A stretch of 64,000 bases of DNA from JAJFUV01 sp964561215 (GTDB lineage Bacteria; Acidobacteriota; Terriglobia; Bryobacterales; Bryobacteraceae): positions 1 through 64,000 of the forward strand of contig CAZLOS010000003.1 of assembly GCA_964561215.1 (NCBI GenBank), given 5' to 3'. Positions 17,197 to 25,065 of this stretch are shown here, one piece after another. The position numbers were made by a program, and so were the translations under genes. Numbering within the stretch: the first letter of the stretch is position 1; every line of letters starts with the position of its first letter. The notes beneath the pieces are model-generated. The model searched no databases and was not told the origin of the DNA. It saw only the letters and a program-made list of their open reading frames with translations.

Positions 17197-18947
17197 CACA
17201 GGACTTTCATCACGATCATCGTCTGGTCGTCCCCCAGCGGCAGTGCACCGCGAAACGCATCGAGATCCTTCCAGAGCGCGTCCAGGATCCCGGCGGGAGC
17301 TTGCGTATGAATGCCAGTGAGGAGCCGGACCAATGGTCCCCGGCCATACTCCTCCTTCCCGGCGTTTTGCTGATCCTGCACCCCGTCGGAGTAAAGCAGG
17401 ACCAGGTCGCCGGGCTCGGCCTGAAAGCGGACTTCTTCGTACTCCCTGTCGTCCAGCAAACCCAGCGGCACGCCTTCCACGCGCGGCCGGATGATCTGGC
17501 CGCCGCGCACGATGAGGGGCGGCACCGCGCCGGCGTTAGCCATGTTCAGCGTCCGCGATTGCGCGTCCCACTCCAGCATCAGAAGGGACACGTACTGCGC
17601 ATCCACACGCCGTTCGAGCAGGGCCGCGTTCAACGCCCGCATGAGTTGCGCCGGACTGCGTCCGCGCCGCCCCAGGCTGCGCAGCAACCCGCCCACCATC
17701 GCTCCGAACAATGCCGCTGCCGCGCCGTGCCCGCTCGAGTCGCCGAACGCCACCAGGGCCTGATCGTTCGGGCGGTCGAAGAAATCGAACAGGTCGCCGC
17801 TGATTTCGCCCGACGGGCGGAAGCCGATGGCGATCTCCAACCCCGCAATATCGGGCGCTTGTTGCGGAAGAAGGACTTCCTGCAACTCCCGGGCGGCTTC
17901 CAGATCCTTGTCCAGCCGACGTTCGCGTTGGGCCACTTCCGCATAGAGGCGCGCATTCTCGACGCTGCTGGCAATCTGCGGCGCAAGCATCGACAGCGTC
18001 CGCACATGGTCGTCGACAAAATGCCCCAGCCTCTCGCTTTCCAGGTCCATCACGCCGACCACGCGGTCCTTCACCACCAGCGGGATGGCCACTTCCGAAC
18101 GGATGTCCGGATGCGAGGGAATGTAGCGCGGGTCAGCCAGTGTGTTCTCCACACGCACGGCTTCGCCCGACTCCGCCGCCGCGCCCGTAATGCCTTTGCC
18201 GAAGGGAATGTTGTCCAGATCCACGCGCTTGTCGTAGCGCAGGCTGAAGCGGTTGTGCAACAACTTTCGCTCTTCGTCCAGCAGCAGAATGCTGAAGCCG
18301 TGGTAGTCGATGATCTGGCGCACGCTCTCGGCGATGCGCTTGAGCAGGACATCGAGGTCCAGGATCGACGCGAATTCCTGCGACAGGTGCGCCAGCGCTC
18401 GCAGCGTCCGATTCTGCCGTTCGACGCGCCGGTACAGGCGCGCGTTCTCGATGGCCACCGCCACACGCGAGGCGATCAGGCGCAACAGCGACCGCGCGTA
18501 CTCGTCATAGGCGTTGACCCGCGTCGATTGAATGTCGATTACGCCCACCAGCCTGCCGCGCGCCTCCATGGGCACGGCCAGCTCCGTGCGCACCGCGTCT
18601 ACGGTATTCAGGTACCGGGGATCCGTGCGCACGTCGGGAACCAGAATGGGCTTCCGTTCACGGGCCACGGCGCCCGTGATCCCCTCCCCCAGCGGGATCA
18701 CCAGGTTCCGGACCACCTCCTCACGATGACCGATGGCGTGGCGGATACGCAGCCCCCCGCGCTTCTCGCTGTAAAGCAGGATGGCGAAAAGCTCGTAAGG
18801 GATCACCTGCGCAACGATGCTGGCGACGTTGGCAAGCAGCCGGTCCAGTTCGAGAGTCTCCGAAGTGGCTGCGGCGACTTCCAGCAGGAAATCCAGCAAT
18901 TCGGCGCGTTCCCGGAAGCGTACGGATGATTTGCGATGTCCCGGCAT
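17196..18947 (-). CDS. GAF-GAF-PP2C (SpoIIE/RsbU-type) serine phosphatase
   Basis: A 583-residue cytoplasmic signalling protein. Residues ~15-170 and ~190-345 are two GAF domains (IPLGEGITG and IPFGKGITG motifs). A short coiled segment (residues ~345-370, QRERRLDKDLEAARELQ) precedes the SpoIIE/RsbU phosphatase domain with SGEISGDLFDF, FGDSSGHGAAAAL and LYSDGVQD, the metal-binding Asp residues. Such proteins dephosphorylate anti-anti-sigma factors in partner-switching pathways in response to a ligand sensed by GAF. No anti-sigma factor gene lies in the window. It starts 12 bp after deoC and overlaps lysA. Confidence 0.9.
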   Translation of the reverse strand: MPGHRKSSVRFRERAELLDFLLEVAAATSETLELDRLLANVASIVAQVIPYELFAILLYSEKRGGLRIRHAIGHREEVVRNLVIPLGEGITGAVARERKPILVPDVRTDPRYLNTVDAVRTELAVPMEARGRLVGVIDIQSTRVNAYDEYARSLLRLIASRVAVAIENARLYRRVERQNRTLRALAHLSQEFASILDLDVLLKRIAESVRQIIDYHGFSILLLDEERKLLHNRFSLRYDKRVDLDNIPFGKGITGAAAESGEAVRVENTLADPRYIPSHPDIRSEVAIPLVVKDRVVGVMDLESERLGHFVDDHVRTLSMLAPQIASSVENARLYAEVAQRERRLDKDLEAARELQEVLLPQQAPDIAGLEIAIGFRPSGEISGDLFDFFDRPNDQALVAFGDSSGHGAAAALFGAMVGGLLRSLGRRGRSPAQLMRALNAALLERRVDAQYVSLLMLEWDAQSRTLNMANAGAVPPLIVRGGQIIRPRVEGVPLGLLDDREYEEVRFQAEPGDLVLLYSDGVQDQQNAGKEEYGRGPLVRLLTGIHTQAPAGILDALWKDLDAFRGALPLGDDQTMIVMKVL

Positions 18948-18959
18948 CGGAACGAGCGG

Positions 18960-19838
18960 CTAGGCTCCGGCGGCCTCGACGATCTTGACGCTGGCGCTGG
19001 CGCCGATGCGCGTGGCGCCCGCGGCCGTCATCTTTTTCAAGTCCTCCAGCGTGCGGATACCGCCCGCTGCCTTCACGCCCATCTCCGGCCCTACCACCTT
19101 GCGCATGAGCGCCACGTCTTCCGCGGTCGCCCCCGCCGGCCCGAAGCCCGTGGACGTTTTGACAAAATCGGCGTTCGCCATTTTGGCCAGCGTGCAAGCC
19201 ACGGCTTTCTGCATGTTGTCCAGCAGCGCCGTTTCGAGAATGACCTTCAGGATGGCTCCATGACGGTGGCAGGCTTCAGCAACCGCCTGGATATCGTCCT
19301 TCACGGCATTGAGGTCGCCCGAGCGCAGTGCGCCCACGTTGATCACCATGTCGACTTCCTGCGCACCGTCGCGCACGGCTTGGTCGGCTTCGGTCACCTT
19401 TACGCCGGTGGCGCAGGCGCCCAGCGGGAACCCGGCCACCGTACATACCTTCACACCGGTCCCGGCGAGTTCCTTGGCCGCAAGCGGCACCCAATAGGAG
19501 TTCAGGCAAACGCTGGCGAAACCGTAAGTGCGCGCTTCGGCGCAGAGCTTGCGGATGTCGTCGCGCGTCGCGTCCGGTTTAAGCAGCGTGTGATCGATCA
19601 ACTTTGCGATGCTCGGTTCGAGCTTGCGCACACCATGGCACGATGACACGCGGTCCGCACCCGCCGCCACGATCTCGCGCGTGCTGTGAACACAGGAATG
19701 AGCGTTCGAGCCGCAGCAGGAGCCGCAGGTCTTTCCGCCGCCTCCACCGCAGCCGCCGGACGCCGCCCCGGATCCCAAGCGCGCCAGAAACGCCTCTCCA
19801 ATGCCGGCTACGATTTGTTCGAGTTCGCTTGTGACCAC
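18960..19838 (-). CDS. deoC: Deoxyribose-phosphate aldolase with Cys/Gly-rich N-terminal extension
   Basis: A 292-residue class I aldolase converting 2-deoxyribose 5-phosphate to glyceraldehyde 3-phosphate and acetaldehyde. The catalytic core begins near residue 73 (PSIAKLIDHTLLKPDAT), with the Schiff-base Lys in FVKTSTGFG and the proton-relay Lys in VKAAGGIRT. The first ~72 residues are extra: a short amphipathic helix (TSELEQIVAGIGEAFLARL), then a Gly/Cys-rich linker with six Cys. Helix plus linker resembles encapsulation peptides of microcompartment cargo such as PduP. The start is GTG at 19838, 31 bp inside rpiB, implying coupled translation. Acetaldehyde is volatile and toxic, which fits encapsulation (inference). 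Confidence 0.9.
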   Translation of the reverse strand: MVTSELEQIVAGIGEAFLARLGSGAASGGCGGGGGKTCGSCCGSNAHSCVHSTREIVAAGADRVSSCHGVRKLEPSIAKLIDHTLLKPDATRDDIRKLCAEARTYGFASVCLNSYWVPLAAKELAGTGVKVCTVAGFPLGACATGVKVTEADQAVRDGAQEVDMVINVGALRSGDLNAVKDDIQAVAEACHRHGAILKVILETALLDNMQKAVACTLAKMANADFVKTSTGFGPAGATAEDVALMRKVVGPEMGVKAAGGIRTLEDLKKMTAAGATRIGASASVKIVEAAGA

Positions 19839-20458
19839 GTTCTGTAACGCCGCTCCAGTTCGGAGATCTTATCGACACGCGCCGTGTGGCGGCCGCCGGC
19901 GAAAGGCGTCTCCAACCACGTCCTCAACACCGATTCCGCTTGAGTCGGCGTCAGCAAACGCCCGCCCAAAGTGAGCACGTTCGCGTTGTTGTGCTCGCGG
20001 CTGTTGCGCGCGGACGCCCTATCATAACACAGGGCCGCGCGAATGCCCGGAAGCTTGTTCGCGGCCATCGCCGAGCCGATTCCCGCGCCGTCGACGATCA
20101 CGCCGCGCGCCGCCTTTCCCTCCACAACCAGCAGCGCCACTTTCTCGGCAATATCCGGGTAATCGACCGGCTTTTCTTCCGCGACACCCACATCGCGTAC
20201 CGCCAGGCCCATCTCTTCAATGACCGGTTTCAGGAATTCCTTGAGGGCGAAACCGCCGTGATCGGCCCCTACGGCTACCGTTTTCTCGGGCGGCGCCAGC
20301 CCCGGAACCTCGCCGGCGGGAACTTCCACGATGCGCACGCCCCGGGCAGCCGCCATATCAAGTGCCGAGGGCGTGAAAAGCGTACCTTCCGCGACGCGCA
20401 ATTCGCCTTCGGCCGGAATATCGCCTTCGGTTATGACTTTGCGCGCCATCTTTTTCAT
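19808..20458 (-). CDS. rpiB: RpiB/LacAB-family sugar-phosphate isomerase with N-terminal extension
   Basis: A 216-residue protein; typical RpiB is ~150. Residues ~57-200 form the isomerase (VAVGADHGGFALKE, GIRAALCYD, SREHNNANVLTLGGR), which interconverts ribose and ribulose 5-phosphate. The active-site Cys of classical RpiB (CGTGIG) is Asp here (DGAGIG), with Thr also changed to Ala. The first ~55 residues (KVITEGDIPAEGELRV, TLFTPSALDMAAARG) resemble an N-terminal segment seen on some microcompartment-associated enzymes. Start codon is uncertain between 20458 and 20449. It overlaps deoC by 31 bp, and the two would handle pentose phosphates together. Confidence 0.85.
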   Translation of the reverse strand: MKKMARKVITEGDIPAEGELRVAEGTLFTPSALDMAAARGVRIVEVPAGEVPGLAPPEKTVAVGADHGGFALKEFLKPVIEEMGLAVRDVGVAEEKPVDYPDIAEKVALLVVEGKAARGVIVDGAGIGSAMAANKLPGIRAALCYDRASARNSREHNNANVLTLGGRLLTPTQAESVLRTWLETPFAGGRHTARVDKISELERRYRTWSQANSNKS

Positions 20459-20561
20459 TGTAGCGGAGGCCGCCGGTTATGCGCTCATTTTGCGCCGGCG
20501 CAGTTCATCGTCCGGAGCCAGGGGCGAAAACCGCCCTCCGGCCCGGTGCCGCGGCGGGCGG

Positions 20562-21938
20562 CTACTCTTCGGGCGCGGAGGACTCGCCGAAGTCTTCCTT
20601 GCGGTTCTCGAACTTGGTGAACTGCTTGAAAAACACCATCTTCACCGTACCCGTGGGCCCGTTGCGCTGCTTGGCGAGAATCAGGTCCGCAAGCCCTTTC
20701 AGGTCGGCGCGGTCCGGCTTGTAGACTTCCTCGCGGTAAATGAAAGCCACCAGGTCGGCGTCCTGCTCGATGCTGCCGGATTCGCGCAAGTCGCTCAGTT
20801 GCGGCTTGTGCTCTCCGATGCGGGTCTCCGGGGCGCGGCTCAACTGCGACAGCACCAGCATGGGCAGGTTCAGGTCCTTCGCCATCAGCTTAAGCCCGCG
20901 CGAAAGAGCGCTCACTTCCTGCACGCGGCTTTCGTACTTGCCGTGCCCGCCCATCAATTGCAGATAGTCGAGGACCACCAGCGCCAGGTCCTGGTCCCGC
21001 TTCAAGCGCCGCAGCTTCGCATGAATATCCATGAGGTTGGCGCCCGAAGTGTCGTCAATATAGATCGGCGCATCCATCAACTGAGCCGCGGCGGCGCTCA
21101 ACTGCCGGCGTTCGTCCGCGTTAAGGTAACCCTGGCGGAATTTCGAGTTGTCCACGCGAGCCGCGGCGCAAAGCATGCGGGTGAGCAGCGACTCCTTGGA
21201 CATTTCAAGCGAGAAGATGGCCACCGCCTTGCGCAGGCTGGGATGCGTGGCGACGTGCTGCGCTATGTTCAATGCCAACGCCGTCTTGCCCATGGAAGGC
21301 CGCGCGGCCAGGATGAACAATTCACCCGGATACAGGCCGCCGGTCATCTCGTCCAGCTTGAGAAAGCCGGTGCTCAATCCCTTGACGCGCTTGCTCGGAT
21401 CGAGGAAGGCGTTGATACCATCCTTGAACTCGTCGATGATCTGTGCCGGCGTGGAAAGGTCGTTGCCGGCTGACGCTTCGCCCAGCTTGAGGAAGGCGTC
21501 CTCGGCGCCGGCGAGAATCTCGTCGGGCTCGTCCTTGCCCGCCAGGCAGCGGTCGATCACTTGCTGCGAGTTGAGTATGATCCGGCGCAGCAGCGACTTG
21601 TCTTTGACGATGCGCGCGTAGCTGTCGAAGTTCGCCAGTTGCGGCAAGCCGTCGTCGAGCGAAACCAGGTAGCTCAGCCCGTCGCAGGACTCCAACTCAC
21701 CACGCTTGAGCAGTTCGTTGGCCAGCGTGACACGGTCGATCTTCTCGCCGCGCTCGTACAACTCGCTCATGCGCTGGAAAATCCGCCGGTGCTTTTCCAG
21801 GCTGAAGTCGCCGGCCTCCAGCATTCCCGCCACCTGGACGAAGCTGGCATCATCCATCAGAATGGAGCCCAGCACAAATCGCTCCGCGTCCAGATTGGCA
21901 GGAAGACCCTTCTCGAAGGCTACGTCGGTTACACCCAT
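20562..21938 (-). CDS. dnaB: Replicative DNA helicase DnaB
   Basis: A 458-residue hexameric helicase that unwinds DNA ahead of the replication fork. An N-terminal primase-interaction domain (residues ~10-115, LPANLDAERFVLGSIL) is joined to a RecA-like ATPase: Walker A ARPSMGKTAL, Walker B LVVLDYLQLM, SQLSR and the C-terminal RNGPTGTV. Length is normal and no intein is present. It reads away from the hypothetical gene at 22198; the region between holds two DnaA-box-like sites. It ends 103 bp before rpiB, so readthrough is possible but not required. Confidence 0.95.
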   Translation of the reverse strand: MGVTDVAFEKGLPANLDAERFVLGSILMDDASFVQVAGMLEAGDFSLEKHRRIFQRMSELYERGEKIDRVTLANELLKRGELESCDGLSYLVSLDDGLPQLANFDSYARIVKDKSLLRRIILNSQQVIDRCLAGKDEPDEILAGAEDAFLKLGEASAGNDLSTPAQIIDEFKDGINAFLDPSKRVKGLSTGFLKLDEMTGGLYPGELFILAARPSMGKTALALNIAQHVATHPSLRKAVAIFSLEMSKESLLTRMLCAAARVDNSKFRQGYLNADERRQLSAAAAQLMDAPIYIDDTSGANLMDIHAKLRRLKRDQDLALVVLDYLQLMGGHGKYESRVQEVSALSRGLKLMAKDLNLPMLVLSQLSRAPETRIGEHKPQLSDLRESGSIEQDADLVAFIYREEVYKPDRADLKGLADLILAKQRNGPTGTVKMVFFKQFTKFENRKEDFGESSAPEE

Positions 21939-21997
21939 GAACGGTTTACTAATGTAGCGACCCGCGCGGTCCTGGTAAAGGCTTGCGCGAGAAAACT

Positions 21998-22073
21998 TGT
22001 GGATATCGGCCTGTGATTTTCATGCTGCTGTCAACGCTGGAGTTACTGGTAGCCGATGCACAGGTTTTCCACA
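21998..22073. promoter_or_regulatory. Pair of DnaA-box-like sites upstream of dnaB
   Basis: TGTGGATAT at 21998-22006 and TTTTCCACA at 22065-22073 each match the DnaA box TTATCCACA (or its complement) at eight of nine positions and are in opposite orientations. They lie 60-135 bp upstream of the dnaB start in the divergent intergenic region (21939-22197), which is AT-richer around 22080-22125 and holds no gene I can support. Confidence 0.4.
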
Positions 22074-22197
22074 AGCGGCCGCAAACAAATCCCTCTGAGA
22101 TTGTTTTACCGCAAATTTCCGCTTTATGCCAGGGCCCGCCTGCGCCCCGTTTCGCCGTTCGACAATTGCGCCTCCCTGCTAGAATTACATTGACGAT

Positions 22198-22974
22198 ATG
22201 GCCGGAGAGTCAACAGCGCCGCCGCTTGAGAATTTCCCCGATCGTCCCTTCTCCTTCTTCCCGCCGATCCTCAACATCGAGCACAACGAATGGCGTTTCG
22301 TGCGGTCCAGTTGGGCGGAGCTGCTGGTAGTGAATTCGAAAACCGGCATGGAACTGTGGATTCCGCGGCGCCTGGTCGGTGAGATCTCCGAGGTGGACGA
22401 GCCCGTGATGATCGTCGGCCTCAACAAGGAACTCGAGTACAAGGCCGGCACGCTGGCGCCGCACACCCGCCGCGTGATCGACATGCCTGCTCCCGTCTTC
22501 GGGCCGCGGACATCGCCGGGCGCGCCCGCTCAGCACGCCCCGCACACCGGCATGCACCTGGAGTCGCGCGCCGAGTCCCGCATAGGCTGGCTCATCCTGG
22601 GCGCATTGCTAGTGGGCATCGCCCTCACGTTCCTGGTCGTCAGCATGTCCCGCGGCAGCGGTTCCGGCGCGAACATCACTTACAAACCCGTCCTGCAATC
22701 GGAACTGGGTCTCTCCGGCCAGGACGATTACTGGGCCGTGGTGCGCAAGCTCGGTGCGCCCGCCGAAGACCGTTGGCGCCCGGACACGGGAGAGCTGCAA
22801 TACCGGCTCCTCGCCTACCCGCAACGGTCTCTCTTCGTCATTCTCATGGGTCCTGATCGCGACCACATGCGCTACATCGGCGCGCTTGACAAGGATTGGA
22901 AGCCCATAGATAGCGTAACGCATCCGGGTGGTTCAAGCACGGCCAGCATGCTGCGCGCCCTGAAAAAGTTCTGA
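22198..22974 (+). CDS. Hypothetical single-pass membrane protein
   Basis: A 258-residue protein I do not recognise. Residues ~1-125 are soluble and Pro-rich, with FPPILNIEHNEWRFV and WIPRRLVGEISEVDEP. One hydrophobic helix follows at ~130-150 (IGWLILGALLVGIALTFLVV). Residues ~155-258 form a second soluble domain (DDYWAVVRKLGAPAEDRW, FVILMGPDRDHMRYIGALD). The topology suggests a cytoplasmic first domain and periplasmic second domain. Promoter region is shared with dnaB; cstA starts 24 bp after its stop. Function unknown. Confidence 0.75.
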   Translation: MAGESTAPPLENFPDRPFSFFPPILNIEHNEWRFVRSSWAELLVVNSKTGMELWIPRRLVGEISEVDEPVMIVGLNKELEYKAGTLAPHTRRVIDMPAPVFGPRTSPGAPAQHAPHTGMHLESRAESRIGWLILGALLVGIALTFLVVSMSRGSGSGANITYKPVLQSELGLSGQDDYWAVVRKLGAPAEDRWRPDTGELQYRLLAYPQRSLFVILMGPDRDHMRYIGALDKDWKPIDSVTHPGGSSTASMLRALKKF

Positions 22975-22998
22975 CGGATTCGATACCATCTTCTCCTT

Positions 22999-25065
22999 AT
23001 GAAGAAATATGCCGGTCATCTACTTTGGGCCGCCATCTGCGTCGTGGCGGCGTACTGTCTGGGGGCGATCGCCCTCAACCGCGGCGAACCCATCAATAGC
23101 CTCTGGCTGGTGGTGGCCGCGGCCTGCACTTATCTCGTCGGGTACCGATTTTACGCCAAGTTTATCGCCGCGAAAGTAATGATGCTCGATAACGATCGCG
23201 CCACGCCGGCCGAGCGTCTGCGGAACGGCCACGACTTCGAGCCGACCAACCGATGGATCCTGTTCGGGCATCACTTCGCTGCCATCGCCGGCCCAGGCCC
23301 CCTGGTGGGGCCGACGCTTGCAGCGCAGTTCGGCTACCTGCCCGGCACGATATGGATCATCATCGGCGCTGTTCTGGGCGGCTGCGTCCAGGACTTCATC
23401 GTCCTGTGTTGTTCCATGCGGCGCGACGGCAAGTCGCTGGGCGAGATGGCCCGCGAAGAGATCGGAAAGGTGGGCGGCATCACCGCGCTCATCACGGTTC
23501 TGTTGATTATGGTCATTCTGTTGGCCGTGATCGCGCTTGTGGTGGTGAATGCTTTGAAGGGCAGCCCCTGGGGCACTTTCACCATCGCGGCCACCATTCC
23601 CATTGCTGTACTCATGGGCCTGTACCTGCGTTACTGGCGCCCTGGCAAGGTGCTCGAATGCTCGATCCTGGGCTTCCTGATGGTGGTAGCCGCCATCTTC
23701 GGCGGACAGTGGGTCTCGCAGTCCGCTACGTACGCGCCGTGGTTCACGCTCTCGGCGATGACGCTCGGCATCTGCATCATCATCTACGGCTTCCTTGCGA
23801 GCGCCCTGCCAGTCTGGCTATTGCTGGCCCCGCGGGATTACCTGAGCACCTTCGTCAAACTCGGCGTCGTCACCTTGCTGGCCCTCGGTATTATGCTGGT
23901 GCGTCCGAACCTCGAATTGCCTGCTTTCACGCGTTTCGTTGACGGCACCGGCCCGATCTTCGCCGGCAAAATCTTCCCGTTCTGCTTCATTACGATCGCC
24001 TGTGGCGCCGTCTCCGGTTTTCACGCTCTCATTTCCTCGGGCACCACGCCGAAGATGATCGCCAAGGAGGGACACGCCCCTCTGATTGGCTATGGGGCCA
24101 TGCTGTTTGAGGGCTTTGTGGCGCTGATGGCCATGATCGCGGCCTGCGTGCTGCAACCCGGCGTCTATTTCGCCGTGAACTCGCCGCAAAGCGTCGTCGG
24201 CGCAACGCCCGCGGCTGCCGTGGCCACCATCACCAGTTGGGGCTTTCCCGTCACGGTGGATCAGATGGAGACTCTCGCCCGCCAGGTGGGCGAACACACC
24301 CTGTTCCACCGCACCGGAGGCGCACCGTCTCTCGCCCTCGGCATGGCCCATATTTTCGCCCGGGGCGGAGGCGGCGAGATGATCCTCGGCTTCTGGTATC
24401 ACTTCGCCATCATGTTCGAGGCGCTGTTCATACTCACCCTCATCGATGCCGGCACACGCGTAGGCCGCTTCATGATGCAGGACATTCTTGGCAGGATCTG
24501 GAAGCCGTTGGGCCGGACCAGTTGGATGCCTGGCGTCATCGCCACCAGCGCCGCCATCGTCATAGCCTGGGGCTACTTCCTCATTCAAGGCGTCCGGGAC
24601 CCCTTGGGCGGCATCAATTCCTTGTGGCCCCTGTTCGGCATCGCCAACCAACTGCTCGCCACGGTGGCGCTCTGCGTGGCAACCACTGTCATCGTGAAGA
24701 TGCACCGCGCGCGTTTCCTGTGGATCACCGGCATTCCCCTGGTTTGGCTGATTATTGTCAATTACGCCGCCGGCTACCAGAAGATCTTCTCGCCGGAAGC
24801 TCGCGTGGGATTCCTGGCGCAGGCATCGAGCCTCGAAGCGACACTGGCCGCCGGCAACCTTTCAGCCGAACAGATCGCGGAGACGCATACGCTTATCTTC
24901 AACGCGCAGTTGGATGCGGTGTTGTGCGGCCTCTTCCTCGTACTCGTGACGATGGTCTTGGCCGACTCGCTGAGGGTGTGGGTTGGCATTCTGAGGGGCA
25001 CGCAAGAGGCGAAAACGACCGAGACGCCTTTTGTGCAGTCGCAGCTGAAACCGGAGGAGATATGA
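22999..25065 (+). CDS. cstA: Carbon starvation protein CstA family transporter
   Basis: A 688-residue polytopic inner-membrane protein with about 16-18 hydrophobic segments. The CstA signature is clear: HHFAAIAGPGPLVGPTLAAQ and GAVLGGCVQDFIVL near the N-terminus, and GVRDPLGGINSLWPLFGIAN toward the end. CstA proteins take up peptides and, in E. coli, pyruvate, and rise on starvation. The stop overlaps the next start (ATGA). That next gene opens with a YbdD-like domain, the small partner that usually follows cstA, so the functional pair is conserved although the partner is fused to a peptidase here. Confidence 0.93.
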   Translation: MKKYAGHLLWAAICVVAAYCLGAIALNRGEPINSLWLVVAAACTYLVGYRFYAKFIAAKVMMLDNDRATPAERLRNGHDFEPTNRWILFGHHFAAIAGPGPLVGPTLAAQFGYLPGTIWIIIGAVLGGCVQDFIVLCCSMRRDGKSLGEMAREEIGKVGGITALITVLLIMVILLAVIALVVVNALKGSPWGTFTIAATIPIAVLMGLYLRYWRPGKVLECSILGFLMVVAAIFGGQWVSQSATYAPWFTLSAMTLGICIIIYGFLASALPVWLLLAPRDYLSTFVKLGVVTLLALGIMLVRPNLELPAFTRFVDGTGPIFAGKIFPFCFITIACGAVSGFHALISSGTTPKMIAKEGHAPLIGYGAMLFEGFVALMAMIAACVLQPGVYFAVNSPQSVVGATPAAAVATITSWGFPVTVDQMETLARQVGEHTLFHRTGGAPSLALGMAHIFARGGGGEMILGFWYHFAIMFEALFILTLIDAGTRVGRFMMQDILGRIWKPLGRTSWMPGVIATSAAIVIAWGYFLIQGVRDPLGGINSLWPLFGIANQLLATVALCVATTVIVKMHRARFLWITGIPLVWLIIVNYAAGYQKIFSPEARVGFLAQASSLEATLAAGNLSAEQIAETHTLIFNAQLDAVLCGLFLVLVTMVLADSLRVWVGILRGTQEAKTTETPFVQSQLKPEEI

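Noticed and set aside
17301..18929. 542-codon open frame on the plus strand opposite the GAF-PP2C gene
   Set aside because: It is a high-GC antisense shadow: composition is dominated by Arg, His, Gln and Ala with no recognisable domain, while the minus strand shows clear GAF and SpoIIE motifs.
21939..22197. Origin of replication
   Set aside because: Only two DnaA-like boxes, no dnaA, dnaN or gidA nearby and no clustered AT-rich 13-mers, so an origin is not supported.
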